Origin: Hymenobacter convexus
GTDB lineage: Bacteria > Bacteroidota > Bacteroidia > Cytophagales > Hymenobacteraceae
NCBI RefSeq assembly: GCF_030580955.1
Contig: NZ_JAUQON010000001.1
Location: 434,001 to 498,000, forward strand
Reading direction: 5' to 3'
Length of the DNA: 64,000 bases
The notes below the pieces were generated by a model that ran no database searches, was not told the origin of the DNA, and saw nothing but the letters and a program-made list of their open reading frames with translations. Below, one piece after another: positions 27,332-36,269 of this stretch. The translations under genes were made by a program, and so were the position numbers. Within the stretch, counting starts at the first letter, position 1. Each line of letters begins with the position of its first letter.

Positions 27332-28450
27332 ATGGCGCTTCCTTCTTTTCTGAACTACGAAATTCTGGGTAATTCTCTGGGCCAATACCTGTTGGCGGCC
27401 TTCATTCTGCTGGTGGGTGCAGCGTTGCGGCGGCTGCTGTCGCGGCTGCTGAGCAAAGTGCTCTTTCGCCTCACCAAGCGCTACACGGCGGGCGTGACCG
27501 AGCAGGAACTGCACGAGCTGCTGATTCAGCCGCTGTCGGTGCTGCTGCTGCTGTTCACGGTGTACCTGGCGTTTGGCGTGTTGCGCTATCCCTTGCCGCC
27601 CAATGCAGTGCCCGGCGTTGAGCCCTGGCCCAAGGTGGCGCTGCTGCGGGCGTTTCTGCTGGGGGTCATCCTCACCATTACCTGGGTGGTGTTGCGGCTG
27701 GTCGATTTTGCTTTGCTGGTGGTGCAGCGCCGCAACGAGCTGCGCCAGACGGCCGGCGCCACGCGACTCGACAACCAGTTTCTGCCTTTCGCCAAGGATT
27801 TGCTGAAGGTGCTCATCATCATCATCGGCGTGCTGGTGGTGTTGGGCGAAGTGTTCAACGTGAACGTGACGGCCCTGATTGGCGGCCTCGGCATTGGCGG
27901 GCTGGCGGTGGCTTTCGCGGCCAAGGAAAGCCTCGAAAACCTCATTGCTTCCTTCACTATCTTCCTCGACCAGCCCTTTGGCGTGGGCGACCTCGTGACG
28001 GCTGGCGACGTGAGCGGCACCGTGGAGAAAATCGGGTTCCGCAGCACCCGCCTGCGCACCGCCGAGAAAAGCTACGTGACCGTGCCCAACAAAAGCATGA
28101 TTGACAAGCCCCTCGACAACCTCTCGCTCCGCACCTCGCGCCGCGTGGGCTTCACGCTCATCTTCGACCAAAAAACCACCAGCGCCCAGCTCCACGAAAT
28201 CATTGCCGGCGCGATAACGGCCATGCAAGCCCACCCGCTCGTGACGCAGGACGTGCAGATGAAATTCAACGCCCTCACGCCCGCTGGCCGCGAAGTAACC
28301 GTGCAGTACTTCGTCGATACCACGAGCTACGACGAGTACCTCGACGTGAAGGAAGACCTCAATTACCGCATCGTGGAAGTGGTGGAGCAGCACGGCGGCA
28401 CGTTTGCGGGCACGCCAGTTGTGGCACCGCCCGTGGCCGGTAAGGTTTAA
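27332..28450 (+). CDS. Mechanosensitive ion channel, MscS family
   Basis: 372 residues from ATG 27332 (the preceding TTG could add one residue). Inner-membrane channel that opens under tension to protect against osmotic downshock. About four hydrophobic segments occupy residues 15-200. The pore helix with the Gly/Ala pattern is GGLGIGGLAVAFAAKESLENL, followed by the MscS beta domain (FLDQPFGVGDLVTAGDVSGTV, GFRSTRLRT, VTVPNKSMID) and the alpha/beta C-terminal domain. It has one more N-terminal helix pair than E. coli MscS. It is a stand-alone gene with a terminator at 28465. Confidence 0.95.
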   Translation: MALPSFLNYEILGNSLGQYLLAAFILLVGAALRRLLSRLLSKVLFRLTKRYTAGVTEQELHELLIQPLSVLLLLFTVYLAFGVLRYPLPPNAVPGVEPWPKVALLRAFLLGVILTITWVVLRLVDFALLVVQRRNELRQTAGATRLDNQFLPFAKDLLKVLIIIIGVLVVLGEVFNVNVTALIGGLGIGGLAVAFAAKESLENLIASFTIFLDQPFGVGDLVTAGDVSGTVEKIGFRSTRLRTAEKSYVTVPNKSMIDKPLDNLSLRTSRRVGFTLIFDQKTTSAQLHEIIAGAITAMQAHPLVTQDVQMKFNALTPAGREVTVQYFVDTTSYDEYLDVKEDLNYRIVEVVEQHGGTFAGTPVVAPPVAGKV

Positions 28451-28464
28451 GCCTTATGCTTGGT

Positions 28465-28503
28465 AAAGAAAAAGGCCACTCGATTGAGCAGCCTTTTTCT
28501 TTA
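28465..28503. terminator. Terminator after the MscS gene
   Basis: AAAGAAAAAGGC...GCCTTTTTCTTT with an inner ACTCGATTGAG pairing. It is shared by the convergent MscS and TerB-like genes. Confidence 0.8.
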
Positions 28504-28525
28504 AGCAAGGGTTTAGAAACTATTC

Positions 28526-29443
28526 CTAGCGCCCGCCGAACAAGCCGCCGAGCATGCCGCCCAGGCTGCTACCGCCAAGCAAACCACCGAGGCCGCCGCC
28601 GCCCGCGCTGGCCGGCTGCGAATTGGGCCGGCCACCCAGGCCGCCAAGGATGGACATCATCGAGCCCAGGCCGCCGCTGCCAATGGCCGAGCCCTGCTGC
28701 GGCAGGTCGGCTTGCGAGTTGCCGCCGCCCATGAGGCCGCCTAGCATGCCACCGCCGAGCAAACCGCCTAGCATGCCACCCAGGCCGCTGTGGGCTGCGC
28801 CGCCCAGCAGGCCGCCCAGGCTACCGCCGCCACCCAGGCCGCCCAGCAGCCCGCCGCCGCTGCTCTGGCTGCCGTAGTTGCCGGAATTCTGGCTGCCTCC
28901 GCTCATCACGCGCGAAATCACCATGGGGGCCACCACGCCGAGCAGGCCCGTCATCAGGGCGCTTTTGGGGATGCCCACGCTGGAGAGCTTGTCGCCGATT
29001 CGGCTGAAGAAGCCTTCTTTGGCGGGGTCCTGCGGGTCGTGGGCCACGGTAGCGGCCTGGTCGACCACCGTTTCCAGGGCCTGCTTCTGCTCCGGATTGA
29101 TGCCCAGGTACTGCGCCATCTTGCCAATCATGGCCTCCTCGTCGTTGGCGTAGGCGCCATCGGCGCGGGCGAAGCTGATGAGGTCAGTCACGAGCGAGAA
29201 GCGCAGGTCGCTGCCTTTCAGGGCGTCGAGGTTTTGCTGGATGCTTTGGTTGTTGGCATCCTGGGCGGCGGCCAGCACTTGCTGCGTGGCGCCACCTGAG
29301 AGGCCGGCCTGCTGGGCCAGCGCCTGCAGAAACTGGGTTTCGGCGCCCGAGGCCTGGCGGTCGGCAGTGGCGAGGCTGGCGATGGCGCTCAGGTAAGCGG
29401 TTTTCTCTGGTTCGGAGTAGTTCTGGAGGAGTTGCGCGTCCAT
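28526..29443 (-). CDS. TerB-like domain protein with Gly/Leu-rich C-terminal tail
   Basis: 305 residues from ATG 29443 (MDAQLLQNYSEPEKTAYL). The N-terminal 150 residues are helical with an acidic TerB-like pattern, including LVTDLISFARADGAYANDEEAMIGKMAQYLG. A hydrophobic segment (about 165-185, LMTGLLGVVAPMVISRVM) follows, and then a Gly/Leu/Met-rich low-complexity tail of about 120 residues (many LGGLLGG units) reaching the end. The tail resembles glycine-rich membrane-associating segments. The TerB assignment rests on pattern only. Function is unknown; TerB-like domains are linked to membrane stress responses. Confidence 0.72.
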   Translation of the reverse strand: MDAQLLQNYSEPEKTAYLSAIASLATADRQASGAETQFLQALAQQAGLSGGATQQVLAAAQDANNQSIQQNLDALKGSDLRFSLVTDLISFARADGAYANDEEAMIGKMAQYLGINPEQKQALETVVDQAATVAHDPQDPAKEGFFSRIGDKLSSVGIPKSALMTGLLGVVAPMVISRVMSGGSQNSGNYGSQSSGGGLLGGLGGGGSLGGLLGGAAHSGLGGMLGGLLGGGMLGGLMGGGNSQADLPQQGSAIGSGGLGSMMSILGGLGGRPNSQPASAGGGGLGGLLGGSSLGGMLGGLFGGR

Positions 29444-29696
29444 AGGGAAAGAAAGGTTGGTTGAGTGGAATATTCGATGGCTTAACGGGAGGCGCCCGAA
29501 TACGTTGCTTGACGGCAACCAGAGACTCGGACGGATTTTTTTGCGCGGTGGGCGTAAATTTTCTGGCCCTGAAAATGAAGTTATTGCCCCGTGAGGGCCG
29601 CTTTTGACAGAAAATTCTGGCGCTTAAATCAGGATTTTGTTTGGCGCTTCCAAAATCACCTCCCATCTTTGCAATCCCAAACGGGAACAACGCCAC

Positions 29697-29771
29697 GGGG
29701 GATTAGCTCAGCTGGTTCAGAGCATCTGCCTTACAAGCAGAGGGTCGTAGGTTCGAACCCTACATCCCCCA
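29697..29771 (+). tRNA. tRNA-Val (anticodon TAC)
   Basis: 75-nt cloverleaf: acceptor GGGGGAT pairs with ATCCCCC, D-arm AGCTCAGCTGGTTCAGAGC, anticodon arm CTGCC-TTACAAG-CAG with TAC, and T-arm TAGGTTCGAACCCTA. The discriminator base is A, and CCA is not encoded. It is followed by a hairpin at 29781. Confidence 0.97.
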
Positions 29772-29780
29772 CACTGAAAG

Positions 29781-29812
29781 ACAGCCACTTAGCTGCAAAG
29801 CAAAGTGGCTGT
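29781..29812 (+). terminator. Hairpin between the two valine tRNAs
   Basis: ACAGCCACTT-agctgcaaagca-AAGTGGCTGT followed by TTACTTTT. It likely ends transcription of, or helps process, the first tRNA. Confidence 0.6.
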
Positions 29813-29874
29813 TTACTTTTGGTACCCACGTTGGTGCCTACTGCCTGCTAGCACATTCGGTGCTTGGATGTATT

Positions 29875-29949
29875 GGGAGGTTAGCTCAGTTGGTTTAGAG
29901 CGCTTCGTTCACACCGAAGAGGTCGAAGGTTCGAATCCTTTACTTCCCA
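29875..29949 (+). tRNA. tRNA-Val (anticodon CAC)
   Basis: 75 nt: acceptor GGGAGGT pairs with ACTTCCC with one G-U pair. The D-arm contains AGCTCAGTTGG, the anticodon arm CTTCG-TTCACAC-CGAAG has CAC, and the T-arm is AAGGTTCGAATCCTT. CCA is not encoded. With the TAC-reading tRNA 103 nt upstream, it covers valine codons. Confidence 0.95.
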
Positions 29950-29952
29950 CAC

Positions 29953-29988
29953 AAGACCCCTCGGCGTTGCGCGGAGGGGTCTTTTTTA
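29953..29988 (+). terminator. tRNA-Val(CAC) terminator
   Basis: AAGACCCCTC-ggcgttgcgcg-GAGGGGTCTT followed by TTTT. Confidence 0.88.
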
Positions 29989-30002
29989 TTTTCCTAGTTC
30001 AC

Positions 30003-30033
30003 AAAAAAAGCCCCGGCATCGCCGGGACTTTTG
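30003..30033 (-). terminator. Terminator of the small secreted-protein gene at 30054
   Basis: On the minus strand AAAAGTCCCGGC-gatg-CCGGGGCTTTTTTT, 20 nt beyond the stop codon. Confidence 0.85.
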
Positions 30034-30053
30034 CGTTGTCCGTCGCGCTGGTA

Positions 30054-30380
30054 TCAGCGTTGCTTGCGGCCGCCCAGGCTGCGGGTGGGCCGGGTGCCCG
30101 GCTGGGCTTGGTTGGCGCGGGGCTGGTCGGCGCGGCTGGTTCCGTGGTCGAGGTCGCGCTCGGGCAAGCCGTTGGGGAAGGTGGGGCTGGTGGTGCCGCC
30201 CAGGTGCTTGTTGGTGTAGCCGTTGTGGTAAGCGGGCACGGCCGCCGCGGGCGCCGCGCCGGATTGGGCCGGCAAGCCCGTCGTTTGTGGTATAGGGGTA
30301 GGGGGCCGGCGGGGAACCTGGGCCAGAGCCGGGCCGGCAAACAGAGGCAGAACAAGGGCAAGCAGCAGGGGCGTACGCAT
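30054..30380 (-). CDS. Small secreted Pro/Thr-rich protein of unknown function
   Basis: 108 residues from ATG 30380, chosen because it begins with a signal peptide (MRTPLLLALVLPLFAGPALAQ). The mature protein is rich in Pro, Ala, Thr, Gly and Arg with no clear fold, and contains HNGYTNKHLGGTTSPTFPNG in its middle and a basic end (SLGGRKQR). I recognise no family. It has its own terminator. It is possibly disordered and periplasmic. Confidence 0.6.
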   Translation of the reverse strand: MRTPLLLALVLPLFAGPALAQVPRRPPTPIPQTTGLPAQSGAAPAAAVPAYHNGYTNKHLGGTTSPTFPNGLPERDLDHGTSRADQPRANQAQPGTRPTRSLGGRKQR

Positions 30381-30692
30381 AAGAGGGGCGATGAGGGACG
30401 GTTGGGCTTCGACTTGTACGGTAAAAGGGCAAAGACGGCCACGGCACTTTTCTGCCCCTGCCCCGCCAAACCCCGCCACCCACCTGCCTGTCGGGACTTT
30501 TCGTTGCCAGGCAGGTAGGGCGCTGCTGGCAAGGGCGCTTTTGCTGCGCTTGCGGAGCTTGGTGTAGGGAACGTAAAACTACCTGTTTGTGATAATCAGG
30601 GGTTTTTACGCTAAACCCCGCTCCACGGGACCACCACCTTTGAGCATCGGGAAAATAGTTTCTCCGACGTAACCTACTCCCCCACAACTACC
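30381..30692. other. Divergent intergenic region without a supported gene
   Basis: 312 nt between two divergent small genes. The open frames here are short and GC-driven. I see no repeat of the REP type. CACCTTTG at about 30636-30643 differs from TAnnTTTG by one base and might be the promoter of the gene at 30693, but this is weak. Confidence 0.5.
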
Positions 30693-31043
30693 ATGGCATA
30701 CACCAATGTCAGCATCACCGATTCGACGCCCTACGGCGCGTCGGGCAAAGTCTCGTACGCCAGCATCTTCTGTAGCAACGACGACTACACCGTATCCGCC
30801 AACGGCGGAAACTGGACCGCCAGCAGCCGCGGCGTGTGCCTGGTGACCGAAATCTCGGCCACCGTCTTCACGCCGTCCGGGCCGGTTGTGGCGGCCCCGT
30901 ACACGTCGTCGGGCACCGCCTACAGCCAGTTTGCCATCGTGCAGACCGGCCCTAATTCCTACGCCGTAACCCGCTTGACCCTGGCGGCCGACAGCACGGA
31001 CGTGGGCGAACTGGAAGCCGAACCCACGGCTCAGCAGAAGTAG
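30693..31043 (+). CDS. Small protein of unknown function
   Basis: 116 residues without a signal peptide. It begins MAYTNVSITDSTPYGASG and is rich in Ser, Thr, Val and aromatic residues spaced as in an all-beta fold; two cysteines (IFCSND and GVCLV) lie about 20 residues apart. The tail is acidic (ELEAEPTAQQK). The pattern would suit a compact beta-sandwich, such as a lectin-like or pore-forming-type domain, but I cannot name a family. It has a strong terminator (31075) and its own promoter region, so it is a single-gene unit. Confidence 0.7.
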   Translation: MAYTNVSITDSTPYGASGKVSYASIFCSNDDYTVSANGGNWTASSRGVCLVTEISATVFTPSGPVVAAPYTSSGTAYSQFAIVQTGPNSYAVTRLTLAADSTDVGELEAEPTAQQK

Positions 31044-31074
31044 CAACGCAGGGGCACGACGTCTCTGCTGCATT

Positions 31075-31108
31075 AAAAAAAAGCCCCGCCCATCGGCGGG
31101 GCTTTTTC
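31075..31108. terminator. Bidirectional terminator after the small gene
   Basis: AAAAAAAAGCCCCGCC-catc-GGCGGGGCTTTTTC, shared with the convergent endonuclease gene. Confidence 0.9.
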
Positions 31109-31126
31109 GGGTCCTGCAACGCAGTA

Positions 31127-32002
31127 TTAGCTTGTCGGCCCGTTGTCCACGCGCGCCTCGACCACTTGTTGTACCGACGCGGGCACGGCGGACAGGATGT
31201 CGTAGCCGGTAGCGGCTTCAATGGCGTCGACGGTGGTGCGGTAGGTACCCCAGCTGGTGCTGATGGCGTTATCGTTGGGCATGTCGACGGCGATAATGCG
31301 GGTGCTGGGGCTGACGCGGGCTGCATCGTCGGCGCCGGTGGGCAGCACTACTACTACTTTCCAGCAGCGGGCCGGCACCGCGACGCGGCCCTGGTCGAGG
31401 GTGGTGAGGTAGCCATTGCTGCCGGTGCCGCCGCGGCCGTAGGAGCCGGCAATGATATAGACCTCGTTGCCGGTGGCCAGTTGGTTGCGGCAATAGTCTT
31501 CCAGGTTGGCCCAGGTTTGCTGGTTGAGGCGCGGGGCCTGGGGCGTCATGTTGGTCATGAGGAAGGTGGCCGAATTATCGGCGACAGTGCTGGTGCGGTC
31601 GGCCGAGGGGCAGAGGTGGCCCCGGTCGAAGCCCGAGTTGGTGTAGCTGCTGGCCTGCACCTGGTACCACCCGGCGGGCAGGGTCGCATCGGCGCGAAAG
31701 TCGTCCTGGCGGGCGGCGCTGCCGCGCCAGTCGGCGCTCTGGTGCCAGCTTACCCAGTTGGGCGTGCCACGGTCGCGGTGGTAGCTCAGGGCGTATTGGG
31801 GTTTTAGCAGCAGGTAGTTGGTGGGCTGGGTGGGGTCGGTGGTGGCGCCGCTGGGGTTGCCGAGGGTGAGGTGCTCGGGAAGCGCAGCGACCGGCATGAC
31901 CGGACTAGCGGGCGTGGGGAGCACGGCGTCCTTCTGGCAGGCCGCCAGAAATAGCGTGAGGGCCAGAATGGGCAAGCGAAATTGCGGCAGGCGTGTTTTC
32001 AT
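31127..32002 (-). CDS. DNA/RNA non-specific endonuclease, lipoprotein
   Basis: 291 residues from ATG 32002 (MKTRLPQFRL), giving a lipobox (LFLAAC, Cys about 22); the longer frame is not needed. It is a Serratia-nuclease/NUC1 type enzyme that cuts DNA and RNA without base specificity using a metal ion. The DRGH motif is present as FDRGHLCPSADR with the general-base His, and the metal-binding Asn lies in the following ATFLMTNMTPQAPRLNQ. The N-terminal half has LSYHRDRGTPNWVSWH. Anchoring outside the cytoplasm fits a role in nucleic-acid scavenging. It is divergent from the DUF6377 regulator. Confidence 0.93.
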   Translation of the reverse strand: MKTRLPQFRLPILALTLFLAACQKDAVLPTPASPVMPVAALPEHLTLGNPSGATTDPTQPTNYLLLKPQYALSYHRDRGTPNWVSWHQSADWRGSAARQDDFRADATLPAGWYQVQASSYTNSGFDRGHLCPSADRTSTVADNSATFLMTNMTPQAPRLNQQTWANLEDYCRNQLATGNEVYIIAGSYGRGGTGSNGYLTTLDQGRVAVPARCWKVVVVLPTGADDAARVSPSTRIIAVDMPNDNAISTSWGTYRTTVDAIEAATGYDILSAVPASVQQVVEARVDNGPTS

Positions 32003-32204
32003 AAAAGAGGTTGGCGGAAGAGGATGTCGCCTATTACGTAAGCTGGCAACGGCAGCGATAGATTTGTAGGAACGAAGCTGCGTTGCCCGGTTCAAAAATG
32101 GCATGCAGCAATAAATTGCCGGAACATTCCGCGGCTGCCGTGCGGCTTTGCTTTTCGTTTTGCCCCACTTACACCCTTCCGTCGCGCTGCGGCTATTTTG
32201 CAAT

Positions 32205-33848
32205 TTGAGCTACTTCATAAAGCGGTTTTTTGTCTTTTGGGGCTTGCTGCTCAGTAGTTTGTTGGCTTGCCCAAGTGCAGCCGCCAGCCCAACCGACAGC
32301 CTGCTGACGGAGCTCAACCAGGCGCTGGCCCACAAAAAGGAATACGACGGGCATCGCCTGAATCGCATTGCGGTGCTCACGGCCGATTTTACCGCTTCAG
32401 AAGCCCACGACAACGCCCGGTTCGACCTGGCTCTGCGCATCTACGATGAGTACAAGTCGTTTAAATACGATTCGGCCTTTGTTTATTGTCAGAAAATCAG
32501 ACGATTGGCTAAACAGCTTCGCAGTCCTGAAAAGCTGGAGGTAGCCAAGCTCAAGCTGGCCTTCGTGTTGCTATCATCGGGCCTGTTCAAGGAAACGTTT
32601 GAGACGCTCGACAGCATCAACGCGCGCCGCCTCACGCTGCCCGACAAGCAGAGCCTGTATTTTCTGAAAGCGCGGGCCTACAGTGATTTGGGTAATTTCA
32701 ACCAGGACCAAACCTACCGGCCGGCCTACTACGCCAAAGCCTTGGCTTACGCCGACACGGCCCTGCAGTTTTGCCGCCCGGGCTCCTACGAGTGGCTGGA
32801 GGTGCAGGAATTCCGGGCCCTGAAAAACGCCGACCTAGCCGCCGCAGCCGCCGTCTACCGCCAGATTCTGCGGCTACCACGCCTCTCGCTGCACCAGCTG
32901 GCCGTGAGTGCCAGCACCACTTCCTACCTCTACGAGCAGGCCGGCCAGCCCGAAAAAGCCTTCGAACTGCTGCTAACATCGGCCATTGCCGACGTGAAGA
33001 CGGCTACCAAGGAAACGACGGCCATCTTCAAGCTTTCCGACTACTGCTACCGGCAGGGCGACCTGAAAAACGCCTACACTTTCATCCGCGAGGCCCGCGA
33101 AAACGCTACCTTCTACAAGGCCCGCCAAAGGCAGATTGAAATCAGCCACGTCTCCTCCATTATCGAAGGGCAGAAAATCAACATCATTGAAAACCAGCGC
33201 AAGTCGCTGAAAACTTACGCCATCATCATGACGCTGCTGGCCGGTGTGGTCATCGCCTTCGCGCTGGTGAGCGGGCTGGCCCTGCGCAAGCTGCGCCGGG
33301 CCGACCAGCTGATTTTCGCCGCCAACCGGCAGTTGCAGGCCCGCAACGACGAGCTGCACCAACTCAACAGCGGCCTCAACGAAGCCAATACCATTAAGGA
33401 GGAGTACATCGGCTACTATTTCCACAACAATTCGCAGTACATCGACAAGCTCGAAACCCTCAAGAAGCGGGTGGAAGCCCTACTCGGCAGCAAGCAATAC
33501 GCCGGCCTGCAGAAGCTGGTCGATGGCGTGAACATCAAGACCGAGCGCAACGAGCTGCTGAAGGGTTTCGACACGGTTTTTCTGCGGCTGTTTCCGAATT
33601 TTATTACGCAGTTCAATGCCCTTTTTCGGGAGGAGGACCGGGTGATGCTGGCCGACGACCAGCTTCTGACCACGGAGGTGCGCATCTTCGCCCTCATCCG
33701 GTTGGGCATTAATGACAGCGAGCAAATCAGCCGCATGCTGGGCTATTCCATCAACACGATTTACACTTACAAAACCCGGGTGAAGAACCGCTCGCTGGTG
33801 CCCAACGAGGAATTCGAAGCGCGCATTCTAGCTATCGAGGCCGTGTAG
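32205..33848 (+). CDS. DUF6377 domain regulator (TPR-like, membrane-spanning, C-terminal HTH)
   Basis: About 547 residues if TTG 32205 is used. This start puts the hydrophobic signal ([20 protein letters not shown]) at the N terminus; a TTG at 32148 would add 19 residues, and no ATG lies near. A periplasmic helical region (about 35-330) has TPR-like pairs. A single membrane segment follows ([23 protein letters not shown]), then a cytoplasmic coiled coil with [20 protein letters not shown] and a C-terminal LuxR-like HTH ([30 protein letters not shown]). This matches DUF6377 proteins, one-piece transmembrane transcription regulators of Bacteroidota, often next to polysaccharide genes. The GH97-GH13 pair directly downstream is a plausible target. 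Confidence 0.88.
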   Translation: MSYFIKRFFVFWGLLLSSLLACPSAAASPTDSLLTELNQALAHKKEYDGHRLNRIAVLTADFTASEAHDNARFDLALRIYDEYKSFKYDSAFVYCQKIRRLAKQLRSPEKLEVAKLKLAFVLLSSGLFKETFETLDSINARRLTLPDKQSLYFLKARAYSDLGNFNQDQTYRPAYYAKALAYADTALQFCRPGSYEWLEVQEFRALKNADLAAAAAVYRQILRLPRLSLHQLAVSASTTSYLYEQAGQPEKAFELLLTSAIADVKTATKETTAIFKLSDYCYRQGDLKNAYTFIREARENATFYKARQRQIEISHVSSIIEGQKINIIENQRKSLKTYAIIMTLLAGVVIAFALVSGLALRKLRRADQLIFAANRQLQARNDELHQLNSGLNEANTIKEEYIGYYFHNNSQYIDKLETLKKRVEALLGSKQYAGLQKLVDGVNIKTERNELLKGFDTVFLRLFPNFITQFNALFREEDRVMLADDQLLTTEVRIFALIRLGINDSEQISRMLGYSINTIYTYKTRVKNRSLVPNEEFEARILAIEAV

Positions 33849-34029
33849 ATAGTGGGGCGGAAAGCGGGTGCTTTTTCGGTAGAACCGACCAGGAAAACGA
33901 CAATATCGGGTCGATATTTTTGTTTGCTTTTTATGATTTAGCGTGTTGGTTGATAATTGGTTGACTGTTTGATTGATTAATATTTTTCATATTCGGGCTT
34001 GATAAATAACGGGCGGGCGAGGGCAAGGC

Positions 34030-34037
34030 TAGCTTTG
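34030..34037 (+). promoter_or_regulatory. -7 promoter box of the GH97-GH13 operon
   Basis: TAGCTTTG matches TAnnTTTG exactly and lies 63 nt before the GH97 ATG, after an AT-rich stretch (33890-34010). No TTG at the standard -33 spacing. Confidence 0.5.
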
Positions 34038-34100
34038 TTGTATTCCCACTCAAAACGAATGCGATACGGCCCTTCGGCTTCGTGCATTCGATACCCATCT

Positions 34101-36221
34101 ATGAAAAGAATCCTGCTGGTCGTTGGCCTGTTTGGGGCCGGCTATTGCGCCCAGGCACAGCCCGCCGCCCCCCTGAAAGCCCGCCTCGACAAAGTCGCCC
34201 TGACGGTGGCGCTGGGGGCTGATGGCCGCCCCACCTACGCCGTGGCCTACGGCCCCAAAACCGTTGTTCAGCCCTCGCGGTTGGGGTTGAGCTTTGCCGA
34301 CGGCAAGGGCTTCGACGGCCCGCTGGTGCTGGCCGGCAGCGAAACCAAGGACGTGGACGAGACCTGGACGCCGGTGTGGGGCGAGGTGAAAACCATCCGC
34401 AACCACTACCAGCAGCTCACGGTGCACCTGCGCCAGCCGGCCGCCCCGGGCCGGACGCTGGACGTGGTGTTCCGCGTGTTTGCCGATGGCGTGGGCTTCC
34501 GCTACGAGTTTCCCAGGCAGCCCCGGCTGCAGTATTTCACGGTGCAGGACGAACACACGGAGTTCAACCTGCCGGCCAACCACAAGGCCTTTTGGATTCC
34601 GGGCGACTACGACTCGAACGAGTACGCCTACACCACCAGCCGCCTGAGCGAGGTGAACACCGCGCCCATCGAGGCCATTCAGCAAAAAGCCGACCCCAAG
34701 CGCGTGCAAACGCCGCTGATGCTGAAATCGGACGACGGCCTGTACATCAACATCCACGAGGCGGCGCTGGTGAACTACCCGGCCATGTTTCTGAACGTGG
34801 ATACCAAGACATTCAGCCTCAGCAGCCAGCTGGTGCCCGATGCCACCGGCACCGGCGCCAAAGCCTACCTGCAGGCACCTGAGCACACGCCCTGGCGCAC
34901 CATCGTGGTGGCCGACAACGCGCCCGCCGTGCTGGCCAGCAAGCTGATTCTGAACCTGAACGAGCCCAGCAAAGTGGCCGAAACCGGCTGGATTCAGCCC
35001 CAGAAATTCGTAGGCGTGTGGTGGGAGATGCACGTGAACCGCGCCAGTTGGAACTACGCCGACACCAGCAACATCAAGCTGGCCGGTACCAACTGGAAAA
35101 CCCTGAAAAACAACGGACACCACGGCGCCAACACCGCCAACGTGAAGCGCTACATCGACTTCGCCGCCGCGCACCACATCCCCGGCGTGCTGGTGGAAGG
35201 TTGGAACGTGGGCTGGGAAGACTGGGCCAATAACTGGAAGGAAGAAGTGTTCGATTTCGTGACGCCGTACCCCGATTTTGATGTGGATGAGCTGCAGCGC
35301 TACGCCGCCGGCAAGGGCGTCAAGCTCATCATGCACCACGAAACTTCGTCGTCCGTCACCAACTACGAGCGCCGGCAGGATGCTGCCTACCGCTTCATGA
35401 AGCAGCACGGCTACGATGCCGTGAAAACCGGCTACGTGGGCCGCATCATCCCGCGCGGCGAGCACCACGACGGCCAGTGGATGGTGAACCACTACGTGCA
35501 CACCGCCCAGCTCACGGCTGCCAGCCGCATTATGGTGGACATGCACGAGTCCGTGCGCCCCACCGGACTGCACCGCACCTACCCCAACTGGCTGGCCAAC
35601 GAAGCCGCCCGCGGCAACGAGTTCAATGCCTGGAGCAGCGGCAACCCGCCCGAACACGAAACCATCCTGCCCTTCACCCGCCTCATGGGCGGCCCAATGG
35701 ACTACACGCCCGGCATCTTCCAAATCAAGCTCGACGACTGGAACCCCGCCCGCAACCAAGGCAAGCAGGTGCACACCACCCTGGCCAAGCAGCTGGCCCT
35801 GTACGTGACCATGTACTCGCCCCTGCAAATGGCCGCCGACCTGCCCGAAGCCTATAATAAGCACCTCGATGCCTTCCAGTTCATCGAAGATGTGGCCGTG
35901 GACTGGGACGATACCCGCATTCTGGCGGCCGAGCCCGGCGACTACCTCACCACTGTGCGCAAGGCCAAAGGCAAGGATGAATGGTACCTCGGCAGCATCA
36001 CCGACGAAAACGCCCGGCAGCAGCCCATCAAGCTGGACTTTTTAACTCCCGGCCAGCGTTACGAGGCCATTATTTACGCTGATGGCCCGGGCGCCGACTG
36101 GCAGAAAAACCCCATGGCCTACCGCATCACCAAGCAGGTGGTGACCAGCAAATCGATGCTCAAGCTGCAGCTGGCGCCGGGCGGCGGCGCGGCGGTCAGC
36201 TTCAAGCCGGTCCGGAAATAA
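34101..36221 (+). CDS. Glycoside hydrolase family 97 alpha-glucosidase-like enzyme
   Basis: 706 residues from ATG 34101 with a signal peptide (about 1-19, CAQAQ). The GH97 layout has an N-terminal beta-sandwich (about 25-290), a catalytic (beta/alpha)8 barrel (about 300-580) and a C-terminal domain. Residues corresponding to the inverting SusB type are present with the same spacing: E414 in MHHETSSS, E483 in VDMHESVRPTGLHR, and E501 and E507 in LANEAARGNEFNAW (calcium ligands and general acid). It therefore looks like an inverting, calcium-dependent alpha-glucosidase rather than a retaining galactosidase-type GH97, which has Asp instead. It acts in the periplasm on maltodextrin-like substrates. 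The GH13 gene follows after 48 nt. Confidence 0.95.
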   Translation: MKRILLVVGLFGAGYCAQAQPAAPLKARLDKVALTVALGADGRPTYAVAYGPKTVVQPSRLGLSFADGKGFDGPLVLAGSETKDVDETWTPVWGEVKTIRNHYQQLTVHLRQPAAPGRTLDVVFRVFADGVGFRYEFPRQPRLQYFTVQDEHTEFNLPANHKAFWIPGDYDSNEYAYTTSRLSEVNTAPIEAIQQKADPKRVQTPLMLKSDDGLYINIHEAALVNYPAMFLNVDTKTFSLSSQLVPDATGTGAKAYLQAPEHTPWRTIVVADNAPAVLASKLILNLNEPSKVAETGWIQPQKFVGVWWEMHVNRASWNYADTSNIKLAGTNWKTLKNNGHHGANTANVKRYIDFAAAHHIPGVLVEGWNVGWEDWANNWKEEVFDFVTPYPDFDVDELQRYAAGKGVKLIMHHETSSSVTNYERRQDAAYRFMKQHGYDAVKTGYVGRIIPRGEHHDGQWMVNHYVHTAQLTAASRIMVDMHESVRPTGLHRTYPNWLANEAARGNEFNAWSSGNPPEHETILPFTRLMGGPMDYTPGIFQIKLDDWNPARNQGKQVHTTLAKQLALYVTMYSPLQMAADLPEAYNKHLDAFQFIEDVAVDWDDTRILAAEPGDYLTTVRKAKGKDEWYLGSITDENARQQPIKLDFLTPGQRYEAIIYADGPGADWQKNPMAYRITKQVVTSKSMLKLQLAPGGGAAVSFKPVRK

Positions 36222-36269
36222 TTTTCTATCCCTTTCTCATTCCTCTCCGCATTACCTAATCTTTTCTAA

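Noticed and set aside
28526..28900. Gly/Leu-rich tail as a frameshift artefact
   Set aside because: The low-complexity frame is continuous, keeps a hydrophobic periodicity and ends at a normal stop near a terminator; similar tails occur in other proteins here.
29591..29851. Open frame running through tRNA-Val(TAC)
   Set aside because: It is the accidental translation of a tRNA gene and its flanks.
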